64,000 nucleotides of DNA from Rhypophila decipiens. Lineage: Eukaryota; Ascomycota; Sordariomycetes; Sordariales; Naviculisporaceae. Below the pieces are notes generated by a model, which was not told where the DNA came from, made no database searches, and saw only the letters and a list, made by a program, of their open reading frames with translations. Location: the NCBI GenBank assembly GCA_033297075.1, contig MU858157.1, positions 59,589 through 123,588 of the forward strand, read 5' to 3'. Below, piece after piece: positions 1 through 13,058 of the stretch (the first letter of the stretch is position 1; each line of letters begins with the position of its first letter). The position numbers were made by a program, and so were the translations under genes.

Positions 1-3000
1 CGAGTGGTGGAAAAACCACGGATTTTTGTGTACAAGACAACTTGGACAAGCACTGACAAGGTACAGAAACTTACCCTATCCTTAGATAAGATCTTGACAT
101 GGGAGAAGGCTCGTTGCTTAGTCTCTCGGCATTCAACCCAATGGAACGTGGAACTTTCCACTGCAAGGCCGTTGACCGTTTTGTTCCACGATGGCCACTT
201 GTACTTACCTATTCCAGATCTCTATCCGTCAAGGAAGGATCCTACCCAGCATCCGGAGTTTGTACCTCCCGCTAGTGCAAGTATTCGTCCGTGATCCGTC
301 CGGTGTTTGCCCGGGTCATGGATACCTTACACTAGCAGTGGATACCGTTACCCTCGTCTGGTACATACAGTACTTTGCTATCTGCTCTTCCCTTCACGCC
401 CAGTTCAAAGAGCATATATTCGCACCCTGATATCCTTGGTATGAATCATGATAATCAGTACTTACCACTGGCAGACGAGCATCCTTCCGAACTAACAATC
501 AGCAACCCGGTCTTTCGACGTCATGAACGTCGGACACGAGGCGGGAAAGCAGCCATCTCCACACATTTGCCATATCAGTACCTTACACTGCAGATGTCCA
601 TTTCCCCTTCTGGGAATTTCTGGACAGACAGCTATGGTGTTTCGCCAAGAAGGGCAAAAAGGGGGAAAGACAGAATGTCATAGTCACCTCTGGAAGAAAT
701 TGCCAGATTATGGGCCAGCTCTTTGTTCTTTTGTCTGAGTTGTAATAGCTGGACCATATTTGTGACTTTGTTGGAAAGCTGGTTTGTTCACAGCCTGCGT
801 TACTACTTGAAGTTCGAGTCTAGACTCTGGTACTGAGATTTCATACTAACGCTAATATGCCGCGGAGGGAAACAGATTATAGCTAGGGAGGCAATAAGGG
901 CTAGTGATCGAGGCAATCGGGTTCTTGCCGTTAACTTAACCTTCCACCTCCACGTGCCATAGAGGCACCACTTACACCAAAGGCGGCGGGGGCCCACTCA
1001 CAGCCCACTCACCCAGCTGCCCTGCTGCCCTACCCTTCGCAACTGCCAGTTCCAGTATTCGTGGCCGTAGGGTTCCCCTGCTGCTACCTGGCTCCATTAG
1101 GCAATCTCGCAGCCATCTCGCCGAGAAGCAAGCTTCTGCCCGCCCCTCCCAATTGGCCAGCGCTTCTTCACACGACCTTGAGAGGTAACCTTTGACAACC
1201 TCAAGAACAAATCCGCCCAGATTTGGCAAGCCTCCCAATCTGGCACTCATTCACAGAGTCCTCCCTATTGGACACCCCCGGATTAAGATCGGTGGCTCTT
1301 TTTCTAACTCGAATCGGGACTAGATTTGCTTCCATCGGCAGTGCTTTCTTGCCATCGTGCTCGCTGAACTCTTGTCGCCATGGCATCGGGGCCAGCTGTC
1401 AAGATCAACAGGAGACGATGGTGCATGCGGTTGGAATAGCCGCCACCTTGGGAGTAAGTGAAGCCTGACAAAGAATCCAGCTCTATACCTACCACATAGA
1501 TATCTAGTGCGTACAGCATCTCGGTTACCCCCCTACTCGACTAAGCTCGGTGGTATTAACATGGATGACGCAGGTGTGGAGATAAGAGAACTGGTCTACG
1601 TCTCAAGTTGGCTCCCTTCGCCGACGACATGGCCGCTGGATCCATAATACAGTGCTCGAGCCAGTAGCGACATGCAGCTGTCTCTCTTCAGGGAAGCTAC
1701 TCAAGATGCTGCATATTCGTTAAGGCGACGGCATTGTTATAACAAATCCAATATCGGTCCCGCTGTACGGAGTACTCCATAACATATACTCCCCACCCAT
1801 GGACGAATAGAACGCTGACGAACAGATTACGCAGACATCTAACGGGACCAGGCGAGCTTATTTCAACCCTATTGAGCTGTCTCCTTCGCCCATCTCGGGC
1901 TGTGAACCCTGAAGTGTCATCTCGAAAGCAATTTAATCCCTCGCCATGCTTCGTCGGGTTGTATACTCTCGGTCTTTCCCTGACGGCCCAGCTTTTTGGT
2001 GCCGAAGGACGCTTCTTCGCTGCAAGTTATCGGGCCTGTCACGGTCAGTTTCCAGTCACCACAAAATCTATCTCGGACGGTGAAGGCATCGTACCACGGT
2101 AGACGCGAGGTCTCACAGAGACTTCAGCTGTTAGCAATTGGTGCGCAAAAAGATGGATGCGCGATCGGGCATGGAGAGCTCGATTCGCATTGCAGGTTCT
2201 TCATCCTTGAGTGCGACCTTGACCTTTGGTCCATGGCGATAAGCTTCGTCTCCCCCCTCCGGCGAGTTGCAACCTGGAGACTGTGTACGTATTGTGTGCA
2301 GTTGAACACGGCCAGTCTCCACCGTTCATCAGACGTTGTTGTTCTCGATACCCTACCTAATAGTGATTCCGAGGTTGAGTAACCCTGGCCACATGTCTCG
2401 GACAATTAATACCCACACAAGTCGTTTGGGGGAGGCACACACTCTCTCTATATTGTTAATTCCACGACGCATATCTTACTTGCCAAGCATCAGCCCAAGG
2501 TCTTACCGGGTCGTATTTGTTTATATCAAAACCTCCCGCTGACAGGTGTCACGTTCTCTTATTTATCGATTTTATAAAGGACGAATTCTAAAAGTCAACG
2601 TGACAGGACCCTGACTGCATCCGCCAAAAGCCCTACAACGGTCTTAGATATCAGATTCATCTAGGATCGAGGGTCAGAGGGACCTCAGTCATTTAAACCA
2701 CACCTTCGTCATCAATAGGTAAGCGGCGGCTTGTTCCTTCAATCTAAGGTACCACGTCTGGTGGCTCGAGCGGTGGCCCAAAACACCACTTCGAGATATT
2801 GCTGCCAGAACGTCGGAATGGCCTTTGAGGTCTAGACTCCGCTGTCAAGCTATCACAGGTATCCGGAGTAGTAGCAGCTCCTTCATATTGGCCCTGTCAT
2901 ATGCTGTCACCACGGTTATGCAACTTCAGCTTTGATGCTTGAGGAAGTTCCTCATCCGTCGATGGATTGTCGCGGTACCCGATCAAGTGGAGAGAGAGTG

Positions 3001-5990
3001 CGCAAGATAAGACTGATGACTGCCTGGCATGGAACCAAGATCTGAGATTGGAAGCCGACGGGAATGTCTGGCTGCAAGATCAATCATCACGAAAGGTCCT
3101 CCCGAGGCCATTCTGGTACTTGTTCACTTCATTGTTATTCACAACGCCATCACTGTCCTCCGGCAAGGGATTGGACATTCCTATTTCGGCTTCCGGCCGA
3201 CGTGCTGTTGATTGTCGATTGCTTAAACGCGCAGATAAGGAGAACAGTGTTGTGAACAAGACATACCATGTTTGAGTTGTGAGGAAATAAGGCTTGGATC
3301 AAGCAATTATCGTCCCTGGCCCTCTTTCACATGTATTTACCTACCTACCTATCTTGGCAAGTGCCAGGGGTTACTGTAGGATGGACATGGCAATCACGTC
3401 ATATAATCGAGATATCAAGAGATCAAGAGATCAAGATATCAAGATAGAAGCACAGGCGAGGAAAGAGGCTATGGATACCGGGGCCATTAAGGGTTTTGTT
3501 CTGTATTTTTGGGCTTTTTATTGGGCTTTTTTTTGTACTAGCAAATCCGCCCAGACTATCAAGGGTACCGTCACGGTTACTAGCTTGTGCGGTTTCTCTC
3601 TCTGGGTCACTTCTTCCAAGGCTGCTCGTTCCCGTTGTCCCCACGCGAACAGTGGAAAGACGATGTTCCGCCACTTATATCGCCAAGCTAGTCAGTACCA
3701 AGATCCCAAGACCCAAGATCGTTGCTCCTAGTGTAGAGCCATCTTGTCTTGAGAAACAAGATCTTGTAAGAGAAACTCATTGGAAGCTAGCTACGTAGTC
3801 GGTTGGAACTTGGGAAGACGGACCGACGGGGAATTGAAGCAACGAATTTTCCATCCAAGGTGGACTGACTCTCTCCTGCCAAGTCGATTTATAACCACTT
3901 ACAAAACCAAAGACGGTTGGGTCTCTCTTTCAATTTTCTTTTCTTCCGAGGTTTCATTTTTCACAAGGTACTGAGCAGACCTGCTCTGCTTGTATTTGGC
4001 GCATCTTGCTCGCACATAACTCTGTCAACTGCGGTGCGGTGTACTTTGTTCGTTCTCGATTTCTGTCTGTCTCTAGTCTGGACCAGCCAATTGACCGTGG
4101 CCTGGCTCGATGGCGCTCCTTGGGTAGAAAAAGTAGGCACATATCTGATCAGGCACCTCGTTGTCGGAAGCAGTGCCCGCCCCGGAGGTGAGACTTTGCA
4201 AAGCCCATGGGGTCATCTAGGATGTGGAGAGGATGAGAGCTGTTTCGTTGTTTTCTTCTTTTACTTCTGTTTCGGAGCGAACGTGGACAGGAGCCTCTCG
4301 TCCTAACACTCGTGCCACGAAGTAATGGTGAGTTGAGAACTTCTGCCGGCATGGGATTCCTGCCGTGGGCGAGGTGGAGCTTGCATCGGAGGAGGTAGCT
4401 GTTTATGGCGGATTCGAAGGTCTGATGCTGCTGGACTTGCCGAGTATGATCCCTCATGGTGAGATGAATAGTATTGTCTTGTGGTGATTGGATGGTTCCT
4501 CTGTTGGATATGAGTGAGTTTCGAGCTAGGGAGATAGAAGTCGGTTCCTGCAGGTCTCCCTGATGCAAGTGGATATCTTCTACCCTTGGTTGGGTCGATA
4601 ATAACGATGATGCTGTTGGTGATCACTCATCCACACTCCTTCTCTTTTTGGACTGTCGCCTGTGGAGTGTACCTTGGTTGTTCTCAACAGCACTTTATGT
4701 ATGGGCGGCTGGCTCTCGGTCATTGCTTTCGTGATACATTCCCAGACGACAACAAGACAAAGAACAGATAGAAACATGGTGTGTTGGGTACAGAGAGTGA
4801 TAACGAAGAGCGTGTCAGGTTCAGACATTTAGACATTTTCAGGCTGGGAAGCCGAACCAACAGAGTACCATTGCATTGTCACGGAGAAGGTGATGTAGAT
4901 GAGTAACGCCATGGCTGTTGATAGCCAAGTCAGTCCTTATACACAGACATACAGGATACAAAAGACAAAGCGCTCAGTATCCCATCTATGGTGTTATTGC
5001 GCGCGGCACACAACTACACGCCCAGGTCAAAGTCGGCGCGTAAACTGGTGTTCAGGGCGCCAATGCAATTTGGCCCCCAATATCACTCCGACATATCAGA
5101 CATCCATCACCTACACCACAACTCCAGACGCTGTGTGAGATAGTACTCGGAATCGCAGATCGACAAATGCATCCCGCGCCTGGAACGAGTGCCTCTCTGC
5201 CATGTCGAGAGGTGGTGACATCAATCGGCCAAACAAGATACCAACTAGTCGCCGGGCCAAAGGAGCTACACAAAGTACCTAATTTGACCATGATCATCTC
5301 TTTTCGTTTGCAAAGTTGGGCTGCGAACCAGAGTTGCAGCTTATGATCGTACATTGTTGTTCAATGTCTCCTTCCCACCTGCCGTCGCTTTCACAGTTAT
5401 CACAGCCTTGTTTCTCTCTCAAACAACCAACATACATTTGCACAAACAACGGAACCCACCAATTGCGAAGCTTTGAGATGATATCTCGCCCAATCTCCGT
5501 GCCTCTTGTCCCTCTGGTGATGAAGCTACAAATATGCGGCCCCTTTCGATTATGCATGGCCCTTCGTTGCTTGTTGTCAGTTTATTAGATGCAGACGGAA
5601 CAAAGGTGCACATTTCATAATCTCGGCGCTTGGGGCTTCCACAGAACTGAGTGGGAAAAAACACTTGTCAACGAGCCAAGGGAATAAAAAACAAGTGGTA
5701 TTTGTCCAATTTGGTTCCGTTTGTCAAATCAGTCTACCATGATTACCATGAACGCCAAAGACCAGCCATGTTCCTTATCCTTTCCATAACCAGCCATTTC
5801 TAAAGAGTGTCCGGGGGTATCTCGCAAAACAATCGTGACTTCGTATGAAGCTATCAGGGCTGAAAGAAACGCCAAACCAGGTACCCAATATCGTGAAAAA
5901 AAAAGAGTAGAATAAAGGAAGATATAGTATCGTCTCGGCGAGAGACAGATATATGGTTCAGTGGTAAAACGATCCCGTTGTCCAAGTAGT
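1..5990. other. Gene-free stretch, about 6 kb
   Basis: No open frame here has a recognisable domain, and none can be extended by plausible splicing. Most frames are under 145 codons, of mixed composition, and overlap each other on both strands. There are short simple repeats (3410-3446) and a small palindrome ggagtactcc at 1769-1778 inside a tacggagtactcca context, a motif common between genes in filamentous ascomycetes. One frame at 3064-3255 ends with an F-box-like stretch (LPADVLLIVDCL), but nothing around it supports a gene. The stretch may be decayed sequence plus the 3' flank of the RTA1-like gene. Confidence 0.6.
3410..3446. repeat. Short tandem gatcaaga/gatatcaaga repeat
   Basis: The units gatatcaa, gagatcaa, gagatcaa, gatatcaa follow each other with small changes over about 37 bases. 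It is a low-complexity repeat in the gene-free left part of the window, with no sign of function. Confidence 0.6.
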
Positions 5991-7314
5991 TCAACTCCAA
6001 ATCCCGTTAGGATTCACCATCTGAGAAGCATCGGGCGTCGAAGCCCACATCTTCTTCTTCCTGATAGGTGACATGAGTTCTCTTGGTGAGCTTGCCTCGG
6101 ACGCCAGGAATGGAACGGCTGCCACGGGAGAAACTTCGTACGCCGGGCGCATGTAGACGCCGTTGAGCGCAGGCGATGTAATTGATGGGACCGGGGGCGT
6201 GTTCAGGGCATTGTACGACCGGGAGGACCCTGGGGTGAAGGTCGAGTTCAAAGGATACGGTTGCGAGATGACCCGAGTTCTGATGCATGATCGTTCGTGT
6301 GACCGAAGCGGGAGGCGAATTCTGGACGGACAGATCTTTTGCAGAGTAAAGGGCGTGGTGTCCTTCCATGAAGGCCCAAAAGCTCTTCCGGGTGGTGCCA
6401 GAGACAGGATAATCGCGGTGAGGAGCACGGCGGTATCGTCAAGAAGGTATGTCACGACTTCTGACTGGAAGAGGCCGCCTGAGAGACCGGTCGATAGTGC
6501 GCCAATCCTCACTGCTACTCGTACAATGAGGAGAAAGGCAGCGAGTTGGATACCTATGTACCCTGTCAGCATTTTGGAGCATTGCAGCACAAAACCCGAA
6601 AAAAAAAACCATACCAATAAGAAATGTTTTGAATTTGGAAGAGAGGAAGATGACAGCGAGTTTGGGGTCGATGATGTATCGCCGATGGGCAATCCGGTAG
6701 TTGATGTAATAGTACATGACCATGAATATTGTCAGGCTTGCAAACTGCATGGCAAGGCCTGCGACAGCCATGTTCGTTCCCTGTGCCATCTGTGGAGGAC
6801 TGTTAGCGGTTGACTGCAGAGCTCCCAATCATCAGCGTCTTACCTCGGCCGCCGTGGTGCCGTTCGAGGCAAACACACTCCCAACAGCCTGGAAAGCAAG
6901 CGCAAAGATATTCAGAGTCAGGAAGAAGATGTTGATGTATATCGGGCGCGATACGATGCGGCACTCGGGACCGTAGATGGCCATGATGTGCGGTAAAGCC
7001 GTGTACATGGCCGTTGCCATGACTGTTGGGCCCCAAAGGTTCGCCACCAGGTAAACAGAGAAATAAATCGGATTGGCGATATCGGCGTGTATCAGAATCT
7101 TGCCAACATGGCTGACAACCTCGAGGACCAACCCGATAACAATCAACGAGACATATAAAGGCGCCTTGTATCGAACACCCGTGTATATGTTCAAGGGAAT
7201 GAGGGAAGCAAAGGCAGCCAGCAGAAACGCGTTGCCAGCTAGCCCAGGCGAAGATTCGAAGAACCCACCCGGAACCGGGCAGGTATCTGACTTGCACTCT
7301 CTAGCAATGAGCAT
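5991..7314 (-). CDS. RTA1-like seven-transmembrane protein
   Basis: RTA1/Rsb1-type fungal integral membrane protein. Family members are linked to lipid translocation and to resistance against toxic compounds such as 7-aminocholesterol or long-chain bases; the substrate here is not known. Three exons are proposed: 7314-6844, 6789-6615 and 6562-5991, giving about 405 residues. Intron 1 has GTAAGA...CACAG and intron 2 GTATGG...GACAG. The chain shows about seven hydrophobic segments from residue 20 to 290 (for example around LYVSLIVIGLVLEVVSHVG and IYINIFFLTLNIFALAF), with the Glu-containing segment E-V-V-S-H-V-G typical of the family. The last 110 residues are a polar, Ser/Pro-rich cytosolic tail ending NPNGIWS. 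The start is the first Met, followed by a short extracellular part with two Cys (ARECKSDTCPVPGG). Confidence in the family is high; the role is inferred. Confidence 0.9.
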
Positions 7315-7430
7315 AATGTCGCCCTTGACGGTGGCGGTGGTGATGACGGGTCGACATCAGTTGAAGAGCTCGAGGCCGAGATGGAGTGGAAAAACCAACC
7401 GTCAGGGAGAGGAGGGCCGAGTGAACGGCA

Positions 7431-7440
7431 TATATATAAA
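7431..7440 (-). promoter_or_regulatory. Probable TATA element of the RTA1-like gene
   Basis: The run tatatataaa lies about 117 bases upstream of the RTA1-like start codon. Its spacing and composition suit a core promoter, but no transcript start is known. Confidence 0.35.
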
Positions 7441-9300
7441 ATCCTCCGGACGGGAGTTGTAGGCTGCATGCCGTAGCTATTTTTTCTTCGCTGTCCCGGC
7501 AGTCTGGATGGCGAGTTTAACGGCGCTTAAGACTGCAGCTGGCTGATGGTGGGAAGAGAGGATAGGAGGACAACCACCAACAAAATCACCAACTGGCGAT
7601 CGTTGAGCTGCAGCCGACATGTCCATTGCAGATGGGTGGCAGTATGAGTACTGTGGAAAAGCATGCAAGCCTGGCAGCCAGGTCCATAGAGGGTGAGATA
7701 CACCACCGACCAGCCACACCTTTTGAGGGCATGCATGCTGTCAGGACAACGAATGCAGAGACACTGCGGTCAAAGGCCATATATCCAGGCCGAGTGAAAT
7801 GGAATCGCGAATCATTTGGGAGTACAGGGTACGGAGATGTCCATTGTCACCAACAAGAGCTTGACGTCTTTTGCCTTCTTGACACAAAGCTGCATTCCTC
7901 AAATCATCCACCCAGCAAACACTTGTTTGCTCGGTTCACCAGGATGGTATCCTTGACACCGTTGATTAAGAAATCCAGCATGCTGTCCGTACCTCTGATA
8001 GACATGATCGGCAGATTCAGTCGACCGACGGTATCGGCAGACTTGAGAGGTGGATTGCACGGCACGGCAATGAATTCGCTGACTTGTTCGTCCCGAGACT
8101 CTGGATACGTTGTTTCAAGTCGCGCCGAACGGCGACTTGACCAATCAACCGAGGCCGTGGCGTACCTGGGGGCTGGAATTCGGCCAGTGGTGAGCTCACC
8201 TTGGCCAGCAAGATATGAAATGGACCTGTTGGCTGCACCTCAGCTCGAATCCAAGGATAAGAGGCTGTAAGGTTGCACGGGAGTCCGTATGAGAAAGACA
8301 AGTCAGCGACGCTCACGAATGCATCTGGCCAGACGCGGATCATCACCGAGACGTGAATATACGCGCACCAACAGTGGAAAAGAGAAAGAGGTGTGTTTGG
8401 GTGTGGTGGGTGGTCTGTAATTAGCAAGACTGTAATTCGAGAGAAAAAGGCGGCGACAATGCAAAGACTTTTGGTCAATCCAGCAGGAATTCGAGGTACT
8501 CCGCTGGTCAGGAATCATCTCATCCATCGAGCTATTTCCACAACTGCTCAAGTGTTTCTTCACTGGAAGGATGAGGCTGGAGCTTCCTTCTGGTGTACGG
8601 GGCCGTATCTCGGCCAGCGTGCCGGCCTCCCCCTTGCTTCTCCACAATCTTGTCCATCCGGATTAGGTAAGCAGCATTCACATGCGGATACGGATAGTGT
8701 GCTGTGAATTGATTGGACAGGCACAGGGCCCTTTCAGGGGCAATGACGTCGGCAAGAACAAGCATCATCACTTTCATCCTAGCAACCTCCAAGTTCGAGA
8801 CTCCAGTGTATTGAAACACCAGCAAAGACTGCGAAATATCTTAGCAAGGCTTTATAAACTTCAATATTCAAAACCCAGAGACAGAGGGAACAAAACACCA
8901 ATGGTCCAATGTCTCCCCCAGACACTAATCTAAATCTTATCAACAAGCGAAGCGTCGGATTTGTGATCGGTGCAGCATCTCCCTTCAATACTCAAAACTA
9001 AGATCTCACCGGTCAGTTCGGGCTATATTGAGCCGCAGACACACCATCAAGACTAGAATGAACAGCCACACAACACTACTCCAACCTCACCAGCCCAGAT
9101 GCGCGTTATAGCCCCCTGTCCGCCTTCTCTAACAAGGACTGTCACTACACATGCCGGGTCACCCACATGGATCCCCAAGAGGAAGAGCTCAGCATGGCGA
9201 CAACACACGAATGCCAAGCGGGCCTTCACTGTCTCTGCTCATCATGGCCGGCATAGAGACCCCAGGGTCGAGGGTCTGGGCAAAGAGATAACCGCAGATT
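7441..9300. other. Intergenic, shared upstream region of two divergent genes
   Basis: This is the space between the RTA1-like gene (-) and the lipase-like gene (+). Open frames such as 7626-8270 (+) and 8017-8478 (-) overlap antisense to each other and have no domain-like pattern. I see no gene in it. Confidence 0.55.
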
Positions 9301-10372
9301 ATGCTCTTGTCAAAAGTCACTACCGTACGTCTGTCCAATACTCGTCAATCTGAGAGAATCCTACAGCCCTTTCCATGTCTCATCGCTTTCTATCCTCCCT
9401 CACCAAAGTCGCATAAAAATTCGGTAATCCATCATCATGATCACACATTCTATGATATGCCCACCATTCACAATAGATCCGGCCTAACCCCCAAAACAAC
9501 AGGTTGTCCCAAACATCCCATAGTACTCGCCCACGGCCTCTTAGGATTCGCCGAGCTCAAGCTAGGCGGCTCCTATCTCCCCTCAATCCGCTATTGGCGA
9601 GGGATCAAAGAAGCCCTCACATCCCAAGGCGCCGAGGTAATAACAGCCTCAGTCCCGCCAAGCGGCTCGATAGAACATCGAGCAGCCAAGCTCGCACAAG
9701 ACATTGAAGCCCAAGCCAAAGGAAGAAGCGTCAACATCATCGCCCACAGCATGGGCGGCCTCGACGCGCGGTACATGGTCTCCAAGCTGCAACCGTCCAG
9801 CGTGGACGTCAAGTCCCTCGTCACTGTCGCCTCCCCGCATCACGGCAGCGCGTTTGCAGATTACTTGTTTGACGAGATCGGTCCAGAGTATCTCCCCCGG
9901 TTGTATGAACTCTGGGAACGAGCTACGGGCTGGGAACCGGGCGCGTTCTCGCAGCTGACGCAAAAGTACATGGCCGAGGAGTTTAACCCGTCCACGCCGG
10001 ATGATCCCTCTGTGCGGTATTTTTCGTATGGTGCCATGGTGAGGGATAAACCACCGCTGCTGAGCCCGTTCCGGCTCTCTCATAGAGTTATTACCAAGCG
10101 AGAGGGTCCAAACGACGGGCTGGTCAGCGTCGAAAGTGCCAAATGGGGCACGTATAAGGGCACCTTGGTGGGCGTGAATCATTTGGACCTTATTAATTGG
10201 AGTAATCGGTTGAGGTTTACTTGGCAGAAATGGATGGGACATCCGCCTTCGTAAGTTCTTGCCCGACAGTTGTGAGTTTTCTTCTTGCTAACTTGGGACG
10301 TGGCATCTTAGTTTCAATGCCATCGCATTCTACCTCGATATTACAGATATGCTTGCTCGGGAAGGTCTCTAG
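9301..10372 (+). CDS. Lipase-like alpha/beta hydrolase (triacylglycerol lipase family)
   Basis: Serine hydrolase of the family that includes bacterial family I lipases and many fungal intracellular lipases; it should cleave carboxylic esters, perhaps acylglycerols. The sequence has the HG oxyanion motif (VLAHGLLGF, about residue 77), the nucleophile elbow AHSMGG with Ser150, Asp272 in GPNDGL and His294 in GVNHLDL, a full catalytic triad. Two exons are proposed: 9301-10250 and 10312-10372 (GTAAGT...gctaac...CTTAG). The spliced tail reads FNAIAFYLDITDMLAREGL and gives 336 residues; without splicing the frame stops at once. The start is uncertain: Met1 gives a basic, mitochondrial-like leader with no acidic residue until residue 19, while Met53 (9457, MPTIHNRSG) would give a cytosolic form. 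No secretory signal is evident. Confidence 0.88.
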
Positions 10373-10699
10373 ACGGAGTTGATCGATTACAGACATTAGA
10401 TTGGTTGTTTGGACAAGGAGGCCCTGGATTTAGCATGGCGTCTGGATTTCTTCGTCACTACCTGCTCAGCATGTTTATAGCTTCACCTCCCCTGCGTCAT
10501 TTAGACTTGGCATCAGTTCAGGAGGAAAGGCAGTCATGATTGAACCGATCCGTTGTATATGATTTGTTTCTAGGGCGCTAATGTTATTCAAGAACGGCGG
10601 TACCGATGACACAGATCCCCGAATGTCTTGTGTCGGCACATATGACCATCACATGGCCCTTTGTTTTTAACACCCCCTTGTTCGACCGGCTGGAGTCCC
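10373..10699. other. Convergent 3' ends of lipase-like and MFS genes
   Basis: This is about 330 bases between two convergent stop codons and should hold both 3' UTRs. I see nothing else. Confidence 0.6.
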
Positions 10700-13058
10700 T
10701 CAGCTATCTTCCTCGTCACCTTCAAGCCATATTTCATGACCGTCACCCTCCCAGACCAAAAGGCTGGTCAGGAAACCGCAAATGGCGATGCCGCTCAGGA
10801 ACCACCAAGCGACACCAATCACACCATGGGCCAGGCTGAATCCATACAAGAAACCGCAGAAGACGGGCCCAATAGTCCTTGCCAGGCTGCTGACACTTTG
10901 TGCGATGCCATGAAGAGTACCAAGGACGCTCGGATGGGGCGTACAGTTGTTGACCAAAATTGTCTGAGCAGGCAATGCAAAGGTGCGACCAACCACTTGC
11001 AGAGCCAGGACACCCGCAATCGATATCCAAACAGCGATCCCATCCTTGGGCTGTGGCGGGCCGGAGGAGCTAGGAACCAGGCTAAGGAAGGGCACCAGAA
11101 AGTATGTAAAGGGGAAGAAGAGCAAAAAGATGCGCCAGCTGCGGATAGTGCCCAGTCGTGCAGAGAGCCAGGGGTATACGGTCAACTGGAGAAATATGCC
11201 GAGAACTCCAAGGATAGCCATTGCCATACCCACTTCCCTTGGCTGGAGGCCCATGCCGCCAGTGAAGATGAATGGCAGATTTCGATCTAGTGCGCTGGGC
11301 GACTCTGGAGGCTTCGTGGGGTCATAGACCGGAGTAGATAAAAATACAAACCAAAGGGAGTTGAAAGTCCCAATATGGAATCCGATGGTTGAGCTTGCCA
11401 ACAAAGTGAACACCACATTTCGTGTAAATATTCGTCTGAAGGGCAGTCTCTGCGTGTATCGGGGACGGCATGGCTTTGGCTTGTCTGCGTCGTCAGAGGG
11501 AGTCGTGGTCCCGGAATCACGGGAGCCGGGTATAAAAGGGGCCGTTTCAAACTCGTTATCGTCACCAGATGGTAGTTTCGTGTAGCTATCATCCGAGTCT
11601 TTGGTTATGAAGAACTTCCATAGTCGTCGACCAAGCTCTCGCCCAACATCACGCTTCTCCAGTCGCGTGTCGAGTGTCTGTCCAGCTGGTTAGCTTTTGA
11701 CGACTGAACTATGTCGTCTATTGATATCTTGGACGAGCGAAGAGCTCATACGAGCAGATGGCCTCGATCACTAACCTCGTCTAGGCTGAGCCATGTGGAC
11801 GTCATGGCCGAGAAAAGGAAGAATGCAGACAGCAAGTTCGGCGGCGCGTAGGGATACCGCCTGAGGAACTCCACTTCGCCAAACGCATCAGGATATGTGC
11901 CTGCCAGGTCTGAAAGGATACCTCCAAGTATAGGGCCAATGATTACACCGATGTTGTAGGTCATGGGCATTAGCAGAAAGGCACGGGACTGGTACCTGGA
12001 TTTGCTGTTAGACTACACAGCCGTGGCGCGGGTGAGATGGTAGCAGGAGACTCACTTTTTTTCTATCACGATCTCGCTGATCCTGCACAGTCAAATGTGG
12101 GTTCCCGTCAGCATATAGTTCGATACACACACACACACAATACAAGAAAGAAGAGCCGGAATACCCTTTGTTCTCACTTACATTGTTCTCATCACCCCAA
12201 CGTTGCCGTTCGTAAGGCCACCGATAGATCTAAAGATCAAGGCCTGCCAGAACGAGGTCGAAAAGCCAAAGCCGAGGCACGAAAGCACTTGTAACCGTTG
12301 TATAAGAATCAGCTCATGAAGTAGAAGAGCATAATTAACAGATCAGGGGGCTCTGTGTACGTACACGTGCCGCCCAAACCAATCAACAAGACCGTTTTGC
12401 GGCCAAATCGACTGGAGTCGGCAATTCTTCCCCATGCCATAGCCGATAGAAACTGGGCAGCAGTAAAGCTTGCACTTGAAGTGTCCACAAAAGTCAGCCA
12501 TGTCAGTCACTGTTGCTCGGATGATGGCCAAACTCACTGGAGAACTCCCGCCTGGCTCGAAATAACAGAGTCTGGAAGGGTTGGATCGAACCATTTGAGC
12601 TGGTAGAACATATATGACTATACCGAAACGTTAGTGACCCTCTGGCGTGGAAGAATCATGTCAAGAAAACGCACCTGTAACGATGTTTGAACGAGTGGCT
12701 CACTTAGCCGTGCCAATGTGAGAACAAACAGCTGGTGCTTTTTGGGGAGGTCTCCCCAAGAAACCGACCTGGCATCGCCGCGGCCGCCATCTGGGTTTCG
12801 TCCTTCTAAACCCATTCTCAAGGAATATGAAACCGAAGAAGAGGTGGAAGAAAATGACACCGATGACGAGACTGATGAGCGAGGGGAGCCGGGAGAAGGC
12901 TGATGCCGGAAACTAACGGGCTGGACATTGTATGGTGTTTCGGGAGCCGCCGACGTAGACAAGTTTGAAGTGCTGCCAGTTTGTACTTGAGCATTCAACT
13001 TGGTTCGTTGGCTTGCTACGGTCCTGTGCCCGCCTTCTTCATTTGGGGATGCTGTCAT
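10700..13058 (-). CDS. MFS transporter, ZIFL/YCR023C-like
   Basis: Major facilitator membrane transporter of about 634 residues, proposed exons 13058-12675, 12617-12538, 12474-12365, 12287-12182, 12082-12056, 11995-11776 and 11677-10700. The joined frame is open throughout and the exon sum is a multiple of three. Residues 1-105 are a Ser-rich cytosolic leader; TM segments follow, with the MFS signature WGRIADSSRFGRK in loop 2-3 and GGLTNGNVGVMRT after it. A long charged central loop (about residues 310-390, rich in Asp/Ser) separates the two halves, and six more TM segments end in a short acidic tail (GDEEDS). The loop 2-3 motif and the large central loop fit the zinc-induced-facilitator-like/YCR023C group. 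The substrate cannot be told. Exon 5 is only 27 nt. The donor of intron 3 (GTACGT) and acceptor of intron 2 (AAG) were chosen to keep the frame and are the least certain. Confidence 0.88.
12122..12142. repeat. (CA)n microsatellite within an MFS intron
   Basis: A run of about eight ca units lies inside intron 4 of the MFS gene. It is a candidate length polymorphism, with no expected effect on the protein. Confidence 0.6.

Noticed and set aside
1769..1778. ggagtactcc palindrome as a specific operator
   Set aside because: This motif is scattered widely between genes in filamentous ascomycetes and has no gene nearby here.
3064..3255. F-box-like stretch LPADVLLIVDCL
   Set aside because: A single short similarity in a 63-codon frame, with no flanking exon or further F-box protein features.
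6163..6813. 216-codon + strand frame
   Set aside because: It is antisense to exons 2 and 3 of the RTA1-like gene and runs across both introns; no domain pattern.
7626..8270. 214-codon + strand frame in the gap before the lipase-like gene
   Set aside because: Mixed composition, no motif, no splice partners, and overlapped antisense by another frame of similar quality.
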